64,000 nucleotides of DNA from Blastocystis sp. Blastoise (GCA_039096225.1 JBBPEB010000015.1:1091001-1155000); one strand, 5' to 3'; counted from the stretch's first letter, positions 39,392-52,224 are shown. Translations and numbers: made by a program. Notes: generated from the sequence alone by a model not told the origin.

Positions 39392-42346
39392 ATGAAAGTA
39401 TTTGACCGTAGCAGTTATAATGGACAATTTCCTTATGGTCCTATAATTGCAGTTTGTTGTGTGACTTTTCTTGATCAATTTTCTCAACAACTAATAACTC
39501 CAACTATACCATTTATTGTTAAATCTTTTTATCCTGATGTATTTCTATATTTATTTGTGTTTCTTTTTCATAAAAAACACTATCGAATCTTATCTTATGA
39601 TTTGATATTATTAGTTGAATGATACTGAACTTGGATATTATGCTGGTTATTTGAATGCTTCTTTCTCACTTGGTAATATTCCAGGAAGTTTATTCTGGGG
39701 TTGGTATGCAGATCGAGTCGGAAGACGAAACTGCTTTCTTACAACCTTAACAGGTACGAATTGATGCAATAATTATCATTTATCCAGCTATAATATGAAA
39801 ATAATTATCCATTCTATTCGATAGGTGTATTCATATTATCGAATTTATTTGGAATATCTCCGAATTATGCTTTGGCTATCGTTTTTCGTGCATTATGGGG
39901 ATTTTTCCAAGGTAATGTTGGTCCTGCAAAGACTTATATTAGTGAAGTATGTACTCCAAAACAACAGGCACTTGGATTTTCGTTGTTTATTGCAGCTGCT
40001 GGTATTTCGAAGTAAGTTATAAAAAAATGATTGAATTGTCAAACAATAAATATGCAATATTTTATAGTTTTGTAGGTCCAACTGTTGGTGGTCTATTATC
40101 CAATTCCGATACTAACTTTCCTGCTCTAGTTAAAGCGATTCCTTTTTTAAAACAAGTATTTCTTCTTTCATTATTTATTTATATACCTTGTTTATATAGT
40201 ATAAATTCTATTTACCATGTTTTGTAGCCTCTATATTAATGTTATGTGTATTCTTCGAAGTTTTATTTATTGTTCCTGAGACATTGACTAAGAAACAGAT
40301 CAAAGTCAATGATGAAATGAAACATCAAACAAAAGTATTTTTTGATATATATCATTTAAATATATTTATATAGAAATTGTTATTAGAAGTAACAGAAAAA
40401 CAAAAGAAGGATCCAAATTATATGTTATCTGAAAAAGGTAATTTACTCTTTTTTTTTTAATTATCATATGTTAAAATTTAAAATATATTATTTTTCTATA
40501 AATTTTGAATATATAGAAATAGAAATAAAATTATGGGGTCAAGATAATTATATATCTGTTATAAAGAATAAGGATGTTCTTATTTCTGCTTCCTGTTATT
40601 GTATATTATCATTTATTATTATATAGTAATATATTATATATTATTATTCTACTTATTATTGATTATTTGTTTATTCTATTTTACTCTATAGTCTTATTAG
40701 CAGTTATTCAAGGAGCACAAGATTCTATTTATCCTGTATGGCTTCTTAATGATAAAGATATCTTTTTATTATATATTTATATATATATAATTGTTTTTAA
40801 TTCATCTTCTTTCTCATCAATTATTATTATTTCTTAATAATTTTTACAACATCATGGATTTGGATTTGATCAAACACAATTAGGTATATTTACACCATAT
40901 TAAATATATATTAGTATATATTCTATTTATTTAGGTTACTTAACATCTGGAAATTGTGTTGCTTTTATCTTTTCCTCTCGTATATATAGATTATAAATAG
41001 AGTTTTTACTAATTATTTCTATAAATATATAGCACTTCTTCTTCCTCAATTATCTCGTCTTTTCAACTATACCACTATTTTTACGGCTACAAGTATTCTT
41101 TTTGGTTTATTATTATGGATAGCCCCTGTTTCTGGAATTATGACTGAATCACCTGAATGGGTATAGAATACTATTTGTTTTTAATGTTATCTATTTATTG
41201 TATATAGTCTCAATGGTTTGTTACTAACTTTTTATATGGTTTAGCTCTTGGAATTCGTATTCTTGCGTTTGGATATCCTTTAATAACTTTATAGTTATCC
41301 TCTTTTTTTATCATTTTATTATTTATTATAGTATGCAATATATTTGTTATGACATTGTTTATTATATTATTTGTTCATTATTATAAATAGTTTTAAATAT
41401 CTTATTTATATTATAAATAGTTTTAAATATTTTATTTATATTATATATAATTTTAAATATAAATTATATAGTTTATATAAAAACTGTTTAAAATATATAC
41501 ATTATTTATTATATATAATATATTATTTCCTCTATTTCATGATTATATTCTTAATTAATATACTGCTACAATTGTTTTGGTTACAAACGCCACATATTCA
41601 AACTTTAGAAGTAAAGTGAATGGATTTGCTCAAGTCTGCTCTGCTTTCGGAAGAACTATTGTATATATAAATATTATATCTCATGATATCCGCTTTTTTT
41701 AACATTTCAATATTATACACTATGTATTTGATTTGATTTATATTATTCTATTTATATAGGGTCCAATATTAGGAACAAATTTATTTGCTTGGTCTATTGC
41801 TGAAACACGTTCATTCCCCTTTGATTATGGATTTGCTTTTTATGTATATATATATTTTTAAATATATATATAGCATTAGTATATGAATATTAATATATAA
41901 ATGTATGAAATATTATTATTATTCTATTATTAATTCTATTATAGGCAGATGGCTTATTATCTATTATATCTTCTTGTATTCCTATATTTATGCGTAAAGA
42001 TATTAATTGTCCTCCTCCTTCAGTTAGTGAATATGCACATACTCTATATATAAACTCTAGTAAAGATGTAGAATTACAAGTATCACCTAGTGAGGATATT
42101 ATAAATGAAACTAAAACTGAAACAGAAGATATGAAGAATGATCATAATGATAGTAAGAAAGATACTATAACTAATACTACATTGGAAGAGGAAGATAAAG
42201 CAAAAAAGTTAGACAGTCAATCATTTTCTAATTTAAACAGTACTTCTCACCAACTAGAAACAAATGATACTAATAATAGTATCAATCATGAAAATAATAT
42301 TCCTATTTCTATAAAAACTACTGAATCTAGTTCTGAAACAAAGTAA
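39392..42346 (+). CDS. MFS transporter, tandem copy 3
   Basis: 15 exons, 588 aa: 39392-39538, 39615-39753, 39825-40011, 40068-40155, 40200-40334, 40374-40437, 40517-40600, 40692-40757, 40848-40883, 40935-40979, 41033-41160, 41208-41272, 41564-41660, 41760-41843, 41945-42346. Exons 1-8 match copy 1 in length base for base, and exons 9-14 match copy 2. Motifs: [20 protein letters not shown] (TM1), [18 protein letters not shown] (motif A), [26 protein letters not shown] (motif C). The long hydrophilic tail starts [19 protein letters not shown] and is Asp/Glu/Asn/Thr-rich, likely cytosolic and regulatory. Introns 8 and 12 are AT-AC. This copy keeps the full intron set, so it best represents the ancestral gene structure. 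Substrate unknown. Confidence 0.93.
40758..40847 (+). other. U12-type AT-AC intron, MFS copy 3, site 1
   Basis: 5' ATATCTTTTT (one change from consensus), branch-like TTTCTTAAT, 3' TTTTTAC. Phase 1. Splicing joins LNDK to [10 protein letters not shown]. Confidence 0.8.
41273..41563 (+). other. U12-type AT-AC intron, MFS copy 3, site 2
   Basis: 5' ATATCCTTTAA, branch-like ATTCTTAAT, 3' AATATAC. Phase 2. At 291 nt it is the longest of the eight; its body holds AT-rich imperfect repeats (TATAAATAGTTTTAAATAT). Confidence 0.87.
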
Positions 42347-43294
42347 TATCAATATATAAAGAATAAACATTCTAAATGCTCCTTATATTTTTTCAAAAAA
42401 AAATTTCTAAAGATATTATTTATATTTTAATTTTTTTCATTCATTTTTTTATTAGCTATATATGTAGATTTAAATTTTAACTTTTTGTTTTATTTGTGAT
42501 TCTATTATGTATTATAAATACTATATTTTATTTCTTATTAGTTGCTTTTAAAAGAAGACAAAAATTCAATACACAACGAAGAAACACAAATATATCAGCT
42601 GTTTTCAATAAATCTCTATTCATTTTTTTTTAATATTATATTATCAATGTATATTATTCCTTAATATATCAAAACTTATTCTCTTTTTAAAACACTGCTC
42701 TTTTATTAAAAAAAAAATATTGGGTTTCTCATTTCCCAATCGAATTCTCTGTTATATGCAATATTGCGACCTCATTTTTTGATTATTGTAGAATAATTGA
42801 TGTCTTTTAATAATTTTGATTATCATTTTTTAAATGTCATTTCTATCATTCTCTGAAAGAGAATGCGAACTAATAAATTAAGGATACATATATTTTAAAC
42901 TTTTCTTATAAACGGTTTATTGTAAATAATTGTGATCATAATTCTTAAAAAAATATATTATTGTTTTAAAGAAATCTATGTTTATTGATTTAGGGGATAT
43001 GTTATAGATGACCTAAACATAATAATAGTTTTTTCTATTTAAAATATGAATCATATATCTATAATTGACCATATTCTCTCTCTTTTTTGGTCCAGTCGGT
43101 TTAATTATCTTTTCTTTAAATCCATTGATCTATAATACTATTTATTGGCTGTTTATATCCTGATCGTTTGATTGAATAATTCTCTAGGAAAGCCCAATAA
43201 AATCAACGATACATTAATTCAACGAGCTTTGCTTAGAATGGTGAATTGGAATTGTGTAATTGCAGACTTTATTAACATTTTTGTTTTTGTTAAA
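42347..43294. other. Intergenic region upstream of GH35 gene
   Basis: About 950 bp. The frame of the GH35 gene stays open upstream of the chosen ATG to about 43172, with an earlier in-frame ATG at 43238, but that would bury the signal peptide. The rest is AT-rich without recognised features. Confidence 0.5.
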
Positions 43295-46185
43295 ATGAAA
43301 TCGTTATTGTTTATTTATTTTATTTGTTGTGCATTTGCATATAAGAATTTTGTTACCTACGACCAGGTTCGTGGAAACCCTTACTCTGTCACTTATGATA
43401 ATCGTACATTCTTCATTAATGGCACCAGAACACTTATTCTTGGAGGTAGTGTTCATTATCCAAGAGTTACAGCCAGTATACAATATTTATTTATCATTAT
43501 CTTTTAATTCTTCTAAAATAGTTCAACAAGAAATTCTCTTCAAAGAGATGAAACAAGATGGAAACAACGTTGTTGAAACTTATTTATTCTGGAACATTCA
43601 TGAGCCTGTGAAACGACAATATACCTGGGAAGGCTTGGCTGATTTAATTGGCTATATTGAGAGAGCGGCTAAGAATGACTTGTTTGTTATGGTTCGTCTT
43701 GGACCGTATTTATATAATATTTAGAGTTTTAAAAAATCAATAATATTTTTACATTTTTTTAAATATTTAGTTATATTAATGCTGAATGGCTTAACGGTGG
43801 TTTACCTACATGGCTTATGGAAGATCCTAAAATACGTATGAGAATTAATAATACTGCATATATGGAAGTAAGAGTTATTGATATTTTGCAAAATATTGTT
43901 TGTGTTTTTTTTAGGAAGTCAAAACTTGGATCACACTTGCTTATACTAAACTAGAACCTTATTTATGTCATCATGGAGGTCCTATTCTTATGCTTGGAGT
44001 ATACTGAATATATTATTTGAATTTATTAGTTTATAGTTTATTTCATTATACTATATATATACTATTATTCTGTAGATTGAAAATGAATTCTTTTATCATT
44101 CTCCTGGTTCTGAAGAGTATCGTAATTTCTTTACTCAACTTGCTCTATCTTTAGATGTAAATATATATAATAATGATATTATTATTTTTCTTTTATTAAT
44201 ATATAATAATGATATTTTATTTTTTATTTTTATTAATATATATAATAATGATATTATTATTTTTCTTTTATTAATAAATAATAATGTATATTATTTTTCT
44301 CTTTATTAATATATATAATAATGATATTATTATTTTTCTTTTTATTAATATATAATAATAATATTATATTATGTATATAAAGTCTTCTATTCCATGGGTA
44401 TCTCATAACAGTCCTGTGAAACTTCCCATTATTGATACTGATGGAATACATGTATCTGATAAATTTGGATGGATGGAAAATCATGGATGGGGAGGTCATG
44501 TATATATATATATATATAATTATTCTATTGCTATTTTTTTATGTTTTACAACCTATATCTATTTATTATTATTATTAATTATTATATATAGGCAATGATT
44601 GATACTCCTGTTTTTGTTGATGAAGATGAACTCTGGTTCACTTCTTGGGGACAATCAAATCCGTATATATATATATATATGTATCATCTAAATATGCTAT
44701 TTGTTTACTATATTTGCTATTTAATAACGATTATATATAGTGAAGACCAGCAATCTCCTGTTAACACAAATAGAGGTGTCTATGATACTATGTATACATA
44801 TCTTAGATATCTTGCTAGAGGAGGGTATATATATATATTTATAATATATAAATACAATTTTATTCCATTAAAAAATATTCTTATTTTCTCTAATAATTAT
44901 AGTTATCAACATATATTTTACATGTATTACGGAGGTAATCATTATGGTCCTTATGCTGGTGGTGCTACTACAACTGCCTATGCTAATGGAGGTATATACC
45001 TATATATATAATCTATTTATTATATTACACATTTATCTTTATATATTATATTTAATTATTCTCTATAACTTTATTATCCTTAGCTATTTATCATTCTGAT
45101 ATGCTTCCAAATGAACCTCTACATACACATATGGCTCATTTCCAACGCCTTTTACCCTCAATTGCAGATATATTAACTGAATGTCCTCCACAAATATTTA
45201 TTAAAGAACTTATTGAAACAGATACAGAGTAATATTTTTAATTTATATACTATTCTATAGCATTCAATTGTTTGTTAATATTTTAAATAAGAATAACATT
45301 TACATATTCATTTTTTTTTATTTATTTAGAAATCAATTTGTAGAAGTATATACTTGTAGTAATAGATATGGAACAATCAAATTTATGGATAATTATAATG
45401 ATAAACCTCATGAAATTATTTATGAATCAAAATCATTCTATTTATCTCCTAAGACCGCTGTAATCACTAGAAATAATGGAGTTATCTATAATACTACAAG
45501 TGTTGATCGTATATATATATTGATTCTAATTTATATATATTATATACATAATATATACAATATATATTATATATATATTCAAAAATACAAATTTTATTTT
45601 TATATAATTATTCTTTTTTTTTCAATATCTATGTTTTCTATATTTAGAGCATGTTGCTTATACTCGTAAATATTATCCAGCTACTGCTCCTCTTACTTGG
45701 ACTGTATATATAATGTCTTATTAAATAATATATATTATACATATTATTTACTCTGTATTATTACTCTATTTATGAAATATATAGAAATGGAAAGAAGATA
45801 TATATGCTGAAGATGAAAAGCAAAAAGTAATGGATCAAGAAACTCCTAATAATCATTTACCTGTATATATATTATATATATATTATTAATCTATATATTA
45901 TAGACTTTACCTGGTTATTTTTCTGAGTATGCAGTATATCAATCTAAATTTACTTTTTCTTCTAAATCGACTTTATATACTACTAATGATACATGTACTG
46001 CTGAGTTCCATGGAGATAGTGGCGCTTGTTTTGGTATTTATATAGATGATCAATTTATCAATGAAGTCTGTAATAAAGAACATACCGTTCATAAGGAAAT
46101 AAAATATACTATTGAGAAGATTCTTATCACTCCAGGTGACCATAAGATAGCTATTCTAAGTGAAGTATATAATATTTATTTATAG

Positions 46186-46224
<39 letters not shown>

Positions 46225-47087
46225 TTGGGTTTAGAGAATAGTATGGATGAGAATTTATCTCAAGATATGATGTTTAAAGGAATGAGAGGTGATTTCAAAT
46301 TATGTATTTATATATTATTATGATGTTTATTATTATTATTATTTATATATGATTATTATATATCTTATTTAGGTGGTATGACTATAAAGAATTGGCATGT
46401 TAAAGGAGGCCTTCAAGGAGAAATAAAAGAAATGTATATTATGATGTTAATTATGTTTAGCATTATATGTTTATTATTATTATATTTATTATTATTATAA
46501 TATTTATTTTATTTTTATATGTTTATTATTATTATATTTATTATTTTTATATGTTTATTATTATTTTTTTTTTTATATTATTTTTATTTTATTTATATAG
46601 CTACCATAGTTTTATAATAATATAATAATAATTATTTTTCTTATCATTATCATTATATAGATTTTCTGATAGTAAGCAAGTAGAATGGTCTTCTATAACT
46701 CAAGAAGATGAACCTTTAACTTGGTATAAGACAACATTCACTTTATTAGATTCTGTATGTAATGGAAATATATACTGTAGTTATAAGAAAGGTCAACAAG
46801 TATTAGGACCTAACAAACCTTTACTTCTTAATGTGAATAGATTTGGTCGTGGTTATGCTTATATAAATGGTCACAACCTTGGTAGATATTGGAGTATTTA
46901 CGCAAATCAAGGAAAATATACTCAACAATACTATAATATTCCTTATGATTTTATTAATGTATGTTAATCAGCTCTTATTTTCTATATATTTCTATAGCTT
47001 GAAGGTGAGAATGAATTAATTTTATCTAATGTCTATAAGAGTGCTGATGTTTCTCAAGTTGAGGTTCAAATTACTTCTCAATATTAA
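43295..47087 (+). CDS. Secreted GH35 beta-galactosidase
   Basis: 18 exons, 740 aa: 43295-43475, 43522-43705, 43771-43867, 43915-43998, 44076-44156, 44383-44499, 44592-44662, 44741-44824, 44903-44991, 45084-45228, 45330-45508, 45648-45703, 45785-45862, 45904-46164, 46222-46288, 46373-46433, 46661-46958, 46998-47087. Residues 1-16 (MKSLLFIYFICCAFAY) form a signal peptide. GH35 signatures: SVTYDNRTFFINGTRTLILG followed by GSVHYPR, VVETYLFWNIHEP, VRLGPYINAEW, GGPILMLGIENEF (probable acid/base Glu186) and DELWFTSW (probable nucleophile Glu261), YMYYGGNHYGPYAGG, and C-terminal NRFGRGYAYINGHNLGRYW. The pattern is closest to plant-type BGALs. Hydrolyses terminal beta-galactosyl residues, probably in a digestive vacuole or outside the cell. 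Start chosen at the ATG that begins the signal peptide. Confidence 0.93.
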
Positions 47088-47870
47088 ATTGAAATAATTC
47101 TATCTTACTCTAATCAGTAAATATTTTATTTTTAAAAAAATAGCTTGTTTCTTTATTAGTTACACAGATGAAATTTTGTAATTATTTTTGTGCTCTATTT
47201 TCATACTCAAAAATGACATCTAACTCTTTATATATATATACAAACAATATCCATGTTTTTATATACTGATATAATTAGGACATTGAACATCATTTTTTTA
47301 TCATTATAACTTTGTAGTTGAATAACTTTATTTAGATCGTAGTCTTTATTACTTTACAGAAGACGAATAACCAAAAATAGACTCGTATTTTGGAATAAAA
47401 TGACTGATCAATAACAAAATTGGTATTCGTTTCAAAAAAATAACAGAGAATAAAGAATTTCTAATCGAAGTTCGAAATTTTAGCGAATGGTATTCCTATA
47501 CAAGAAATATTATTGGATAAAAACCATATTTCTATAGTATCATTGGTTAACAAATCCATGATGAAAAAGAACAAACCAATCTCAATGGAATATTCTAGAG
47601 AGTTTAACCGTTACGGTAGTATAGGAATGACATTATTTTGGGGAATTATCTGTGTTTTCCCCGTAATTATTTTAAATGAAATCTTGGATCAGTTGTTCAG
47701 TATTCGTCATAAATTCATAATAACCATACAAAAAGAACAATCATTTGGAAATTACGTCTGAGATGGACGTCTTTTCTTGGATTTCTATAATTCTTAGAAG
47801 TCCAACACATTTTTTGATTATCAAAAACTACTGTTAATCATTTTTTATTAATTATTTTAAATTATTTACC
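47088..47870. other. Intergenic region
   Basis: About 780 bp between GH35 and the acyl-CoA synthetase. It includes a weak 67-codon open frame (listed) and the recurring 13-mer TAGCGAATGGTAT at 47481. Confidence 0.5.
47558..47761 (+). CDS. Hypothetical 67-aa single-pass frame
   Basis: ATG-to-TGA frame with a possible membrane helix (SIGMTLFWGIICVFPVIILN) and a basic N-terminus (MMKKNKPIS). Base composition is less AT-biased than typical intergenic DNA here. No family recognised. It might be a small gene, an upstream frame of the acyl-CoA synthetase transcript, or chance. Confidence 0.2.
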   Translation: MMKKNKPISMEYSREFNRYGSIGMTLFWGIICVFPVIILNEILDQLFSIRHKFIITIQKEQSFGNYV

Positions 47871-50846
47871 ATGAATTACGGGGATTTTAATTATTGCTTT
47901 GAAGTTGAACCTGCTAAGGCTGGACATAGTGCTATTTGCCGTTCTAATCAATGCCCTAATCATGTGAATGTTTCTAAATATTATCCTGAAGTTGAAACAT
48001 GGTATGTTTTTTATTAAATATCTGTTGCTGTTGTTTTATTTTATTTATTCTTTTATTGTTATATATTTATATAATGTGTGAAATGATTTGAATTTCAAAT
48101 ATACTATGATTGATATAAATAAATTTATTAATTACCGTTTCTATCCTTAAAAATAATATAGTTATGATTGTTTCCAAAGAGGTAAACGTCTTTCTCCTAA
48201 TGGTCCTTGCTATGGTTACCGTCCTGTATATATATATTAATGTTATTAAAGAATATTTATATTAATATATATATATATATTTCTATTTCATATATTATAA
48301 ACACTATTAATTTATAATATTATAGGTTGTTGATGGAGTTGCTCAAGATTATAAATGGGAAACTTTTAATGAATTCTGGGAAAGAATTCAAAATTTTGGT
48401 TCTGGCCTAAAATATCTTAATCTTGTTCCTGCTAACTGTGGTGTATATATTATATAATATATATTTATAATATATATTTATAATAGAATAATATTATATT
48501 ATATATCTTTATAATACTATTATATAATATTATTATATAATTATCACATAATTTAATAACAATTAATAATAGTAATAATATCTATATGTTGATATATAGT
48601 ATAGTTGTATTGGTCTTTTCTGTAAGAATTGTATGGAATGGGTATTAACTGCACAAGCTGCTTATGCTTATCAATTAACTATTGTACCTATATATGATAC
48701 TTTAGGAGCTGAATCTGTAGAATTTATTGTTTCTCAAACTAAGATGAATTGTGCTGTTTGTTCTCAATTAGAAATGATGAAATTATTAGCTCTTGCTGAG
48801 ACTATAAAGACCCTTAAAGCTATTATTCAAATTGAAGAAGTTTCAGATAATGATAGAAAAGTAGCTAATGAAGCTGGTGTTACTATGTATAGTGTTGCAG
48901 AAATTGAAAAGATTGGTTCTGAACATCGTAGTGCTCCTATTCCTCCTAATCCTGATGATGTTCATACTATTTGTTATACTTCAGGTACTACTGGTAAAGC
49001 TAAAGGTGCTTTATATACACATCGTCAATCTATGTCTTGTTTAGCTGGTTGTTTATTTACTGGTATTAATACAAATCCTGGTGACCGTTATTTATCTTAT
49101 TTACCTCTTGCTCATGTCTTAGAAAGATTATTAGAAGATGCTATTACTATTAATGGTGCTGCTATTGGTTTCTATCAAGGATCTACTAAGCTTATTCTTG
49201 ATGATATTAAAGCTTTAAGACCTACTCTTTTCACATCGGTTCCTAGATTGTATGTTAGAATTTATTATTATTAGATATTTTAAATATTATTTTTATAAAA
49301 TTTTATTATTATTTATAATATATATCTATATAGATTAAACAAGATTTATGATGCTATTAATGCTAAAGTGAAAGCTAAAGGTGGTATTGCTGAATATTTA
49401 TTTTATAAAGGTATTGCTGCCAAGAAGTATCAAATGACTCATGGAGGTAGTAATTATCATTGGTTCTATGATAATTTTGTCTTTAATACTGTATATATTT
49501 ATTTTATTTTTAATATTTTTATATGTTTTTTTTTTTTATTATTATTTTTTTTTATTATTTATTTTAATTTTTTTTAATATTTATTGTATATATATTATAT
49601 ATATATATATATTCCTACAATACTAAGCTTTCTGTATATATAGGTAAAGGCTACAATTGGTTTAGATGCTGATCGTTTGACTATTTCTGGATCTGCTCCT
49701 TTATCTACGGAAGTCTTAGATTTCTTTAGATGTGTATTAGGAGGTATTGTTGTTGAAGGATATGGTTCTACTGAAACTGCTGCTGCTACAGGTCTTCAAG
49801 TTGGATGGGATTACTCTTGTGGTATATATTTTTTATATATTATTATTTTATTTTATTTTATTTTTTTTTATTTTTTTTTTATTTTTTTATTTTATTATTA
49901 TTTACATATATATTAATTAAAGACAGAATAATATTATATTATTACTTATATAGGTAACATTGGTGGTCCTCTTGCTTGTTGTGATTTCAAGGTAGTTGAT
50001 GTTCCTGAAATGAATTACTTTACTACTGATAGATATCATAATGATATTCCTTGTCTTGCTAGAGGTGAATTATGTATTCGTGGATATAATGTTAGTCCTG
50101 GTTATTTTGAGAATCCTGAAGAAACAGCTGCTGCTTTTGATTCTGAAGGATTCTTCCATACTGGTGATGTTGCTGTTATCTTACCTAATTATTCATTCAA
50201 AGTACATATATATATTAACATTATTTTTAATTTATTTTATTTATTGATTTTTTCTTACATACATATATATATATTATTTTATTTTATTTTATTTTAGATT
50301 GTTGATAGAAAGAAGAATTTCTTCAAATTATCTCAAGGTGAATATGTTGCTGCTGAAAAATTAGAAATTATTTATGGTAATTCTCCTTTTATATCTCAAA
50401 TTTTTGTTTATGGTAATAGTCTTGAAAATTATTTGGTAGCTATTATTGTTGCTGATGAAGGTTATACTAAGAAATGGGCTAGAGATAATAATCATTCTGA
50501 TTTAACATTCAAACAAATTACTGATTTAGATGAATATAAAAATGCTCTTAAACAAGATTTAGCTCGTTTATTCACTGAAAATGGCTTAAGAGGATTTGAA
50601 AGAATTGTAAAGTTTGAAATTGAAACTGAAGCTTGGAGTTCTGATAATGGTCTTTTAACACCTACTTTCAAATTAAAGAGAAATGCTGTGAAAGCCAAGT
50701 ATATTTATATTTTTTATATTTATATTTATTTATTTTTTATATTTATATATATATTTTAATATTTATTTATATTCACTTTGCATAATTATTATCTTTTTTT
50801 ATATAGGTATGAACAAGAATTAAATACTTTATATACTAAAAATTAA
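47871..50846 (+). CDS. Long-chain acyl-CoA synthetase (AMP-binding family)
   Basis: Nine exons, 661 aa: 47871-48001, 48162-48225, 48326-48442, 48600-49249, 49334-49490, 49644-49821, 49954-50201, 50298-50698, 50807-50846. Converts long-chain fatty acid, ATP and CoA to acyl-CoA. Motifs: ACSL linker region with [41 protein letters not shown]-loop [16 protein letters not shown] (about 230-245), [90 protein letters not shown] and a C-terminal [20 protein letters not shown]. The length is usual for eukaryotic ACSLs. No signal peptide or clear membrane anchor at the N-terminus, so cytosolic or peripheral. Confidence 0.95.
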
Positions 50847-51554
50847 CGTCTTTAATTAATTATTATCGACAATACAAATCTATTTAGCTGTTCAATTTGT
50901 TTAACACCAATCATTTGTAAACATTATTTTCTCTTTCGTTTCTATGTAATTTTCGATTTATTAGTTTTTTTTTTAACTTCTATCTTATGTACTATTAATT
51001 CGTTCTTTTGATTTTTCTTCTCATGTTTTGTTATATGTAACTATTTTGTAAAATTTGTAAATACACTTCTGACTAACATTAAAATACATTTTACTAGTGA
51101 ACACAAGTTAAGCAATTAAGCCATCATTACTGTTTTTCTTGAATAAAATAAAAAGGCTTATTAATATTTTCTTATCAAAGATAATTTATCATTCATTCAT
51201 ATATATAGTATCTCTAAAGAATCAATCTATGTTGCAGTATATTAAAATAAATTGTAGAAAACAGCTGAATAATTATCAGCCGATACTAGCAATCTCTGTA
51301 AGAAAAGTGGTTCATGTTAAAATATTATAAAAATGTTTAGTAATCATCATGTTCAGCCACTTTTTAGTATCATAAAAATCATGGCTTTTGATACATGAAA
51401 CCCATACTGCGAATACAAATAGTGATTCACTTTGACTATCAATTTCTATATATATCATGACTTTCAATTCATTGAGCTTTTTTATCTCAAAATGGTTTTA
51501 TGGTTTCAATTATAAACATTTATTTGTCTCCTTTTAAGCTAATTCATTTAGAAA
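50847..51554. other. Intergenic region upstream of RPL9
   Basis: About 700 bp. 3' flank of the acyl-CoA synthetase and promoter of RPL9. A 63-codon frame at 51139-51330 has no family features. A TTTTTATCTC tract precedes the RPL9 start by about 75 bp. Confidence 0.5.
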
Positions 51555-52224
51555 ATGAAGATTATCTTATCTACTGGTTTCGTTCATATTCCCGAAGGTG
51601 GTATGTACTATGTCTTTCTTTGATTTATATCTAAACTATTGTTAATTACATTTTAATTTCTTGCTATTTTACTTATTTTATCTCTATTTTTTTGTAACTG
51701 TTGAAGTTCATCACCGTAATGTCACTGTCACTGGTCCTCGTGGTTCCCTTCACCGTGAATTCAAACATCTTCCCGTTGATATGTCTCTTACCAACGATAA
51801 AAGAGTTAGAGTTGATATGTGGTTCGGTTTACATAAGAATATTGCTTGTGTCCGTACTGCTTGTTCTCACATTAAGAACATGATCACTGGTGTCGTCCAA
51901 GGTTTCAGATATAAGATGAGACTTGTATACGCTCACTTCCCCATCAACGCCTCTATTAATAAAGAAGGTAACATCTGTGAAGTCCGTAACTTCCTCGGTG
52001 AAAAGAGAGTTCGTGTTATTAACATGTTAGAAGGTGTCAAGATCTACAAATCTGATGATGTTAAGGATGAACTTGTTCTTGAAGGTAACTCTATTGAAAA
52101 CGTTTCTACTTCTGCTTTCCAAATCTATCAAAGCTGTCTTGTCAGAAATAAGGATATCCGTAAGTTCCTTGATGGTATCTATGTTTCCGAAAGAGGTGTT
52201 ATTCCCATCGAAGATGATGAATAA
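51555..52224 (+). CDS. RPL9: 60S ribosomal protein L9 (uL6)
   Basis: Two exons, 51555-51600 and 51707-52224, encode 187 aa, the usual length of eukaryotic L9. The start is [15 protein letters not shown], spliced to [19 protein letters not shown]. Other conserved blocks: [60 protein letters not shown] and [21 protein letters not shown]. Structural protein of the large subunit near the factor-binding site. Codon choice uses C-ending codons (AAC, TTC, CCC, GTC) more than its neighbours, as expected for a highly expressed gene. The single intron interrupts codon 16. Confidence 0.98.

Noticed and set aside
43172-43294. Longer N-terminus for the GH35 protein
   Set aside because: The frame is open upstream, but the ATG at 43295 starts a clean signal peptide directly before the conserved catalytic domain.
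44592-44662. Loss of the GH35 catalytic nucleophile
   Set aside because: A first alignment put Thr at the nucleophile place, but DELWFTSW aligns better with the E-x-W motif, keeping Glu261.
51139-51330. Plus-strand 63-codon frame upstream of RPL9
   Set aside because: No recognisable motif and no splice link to RPL9, whose own start is clear.
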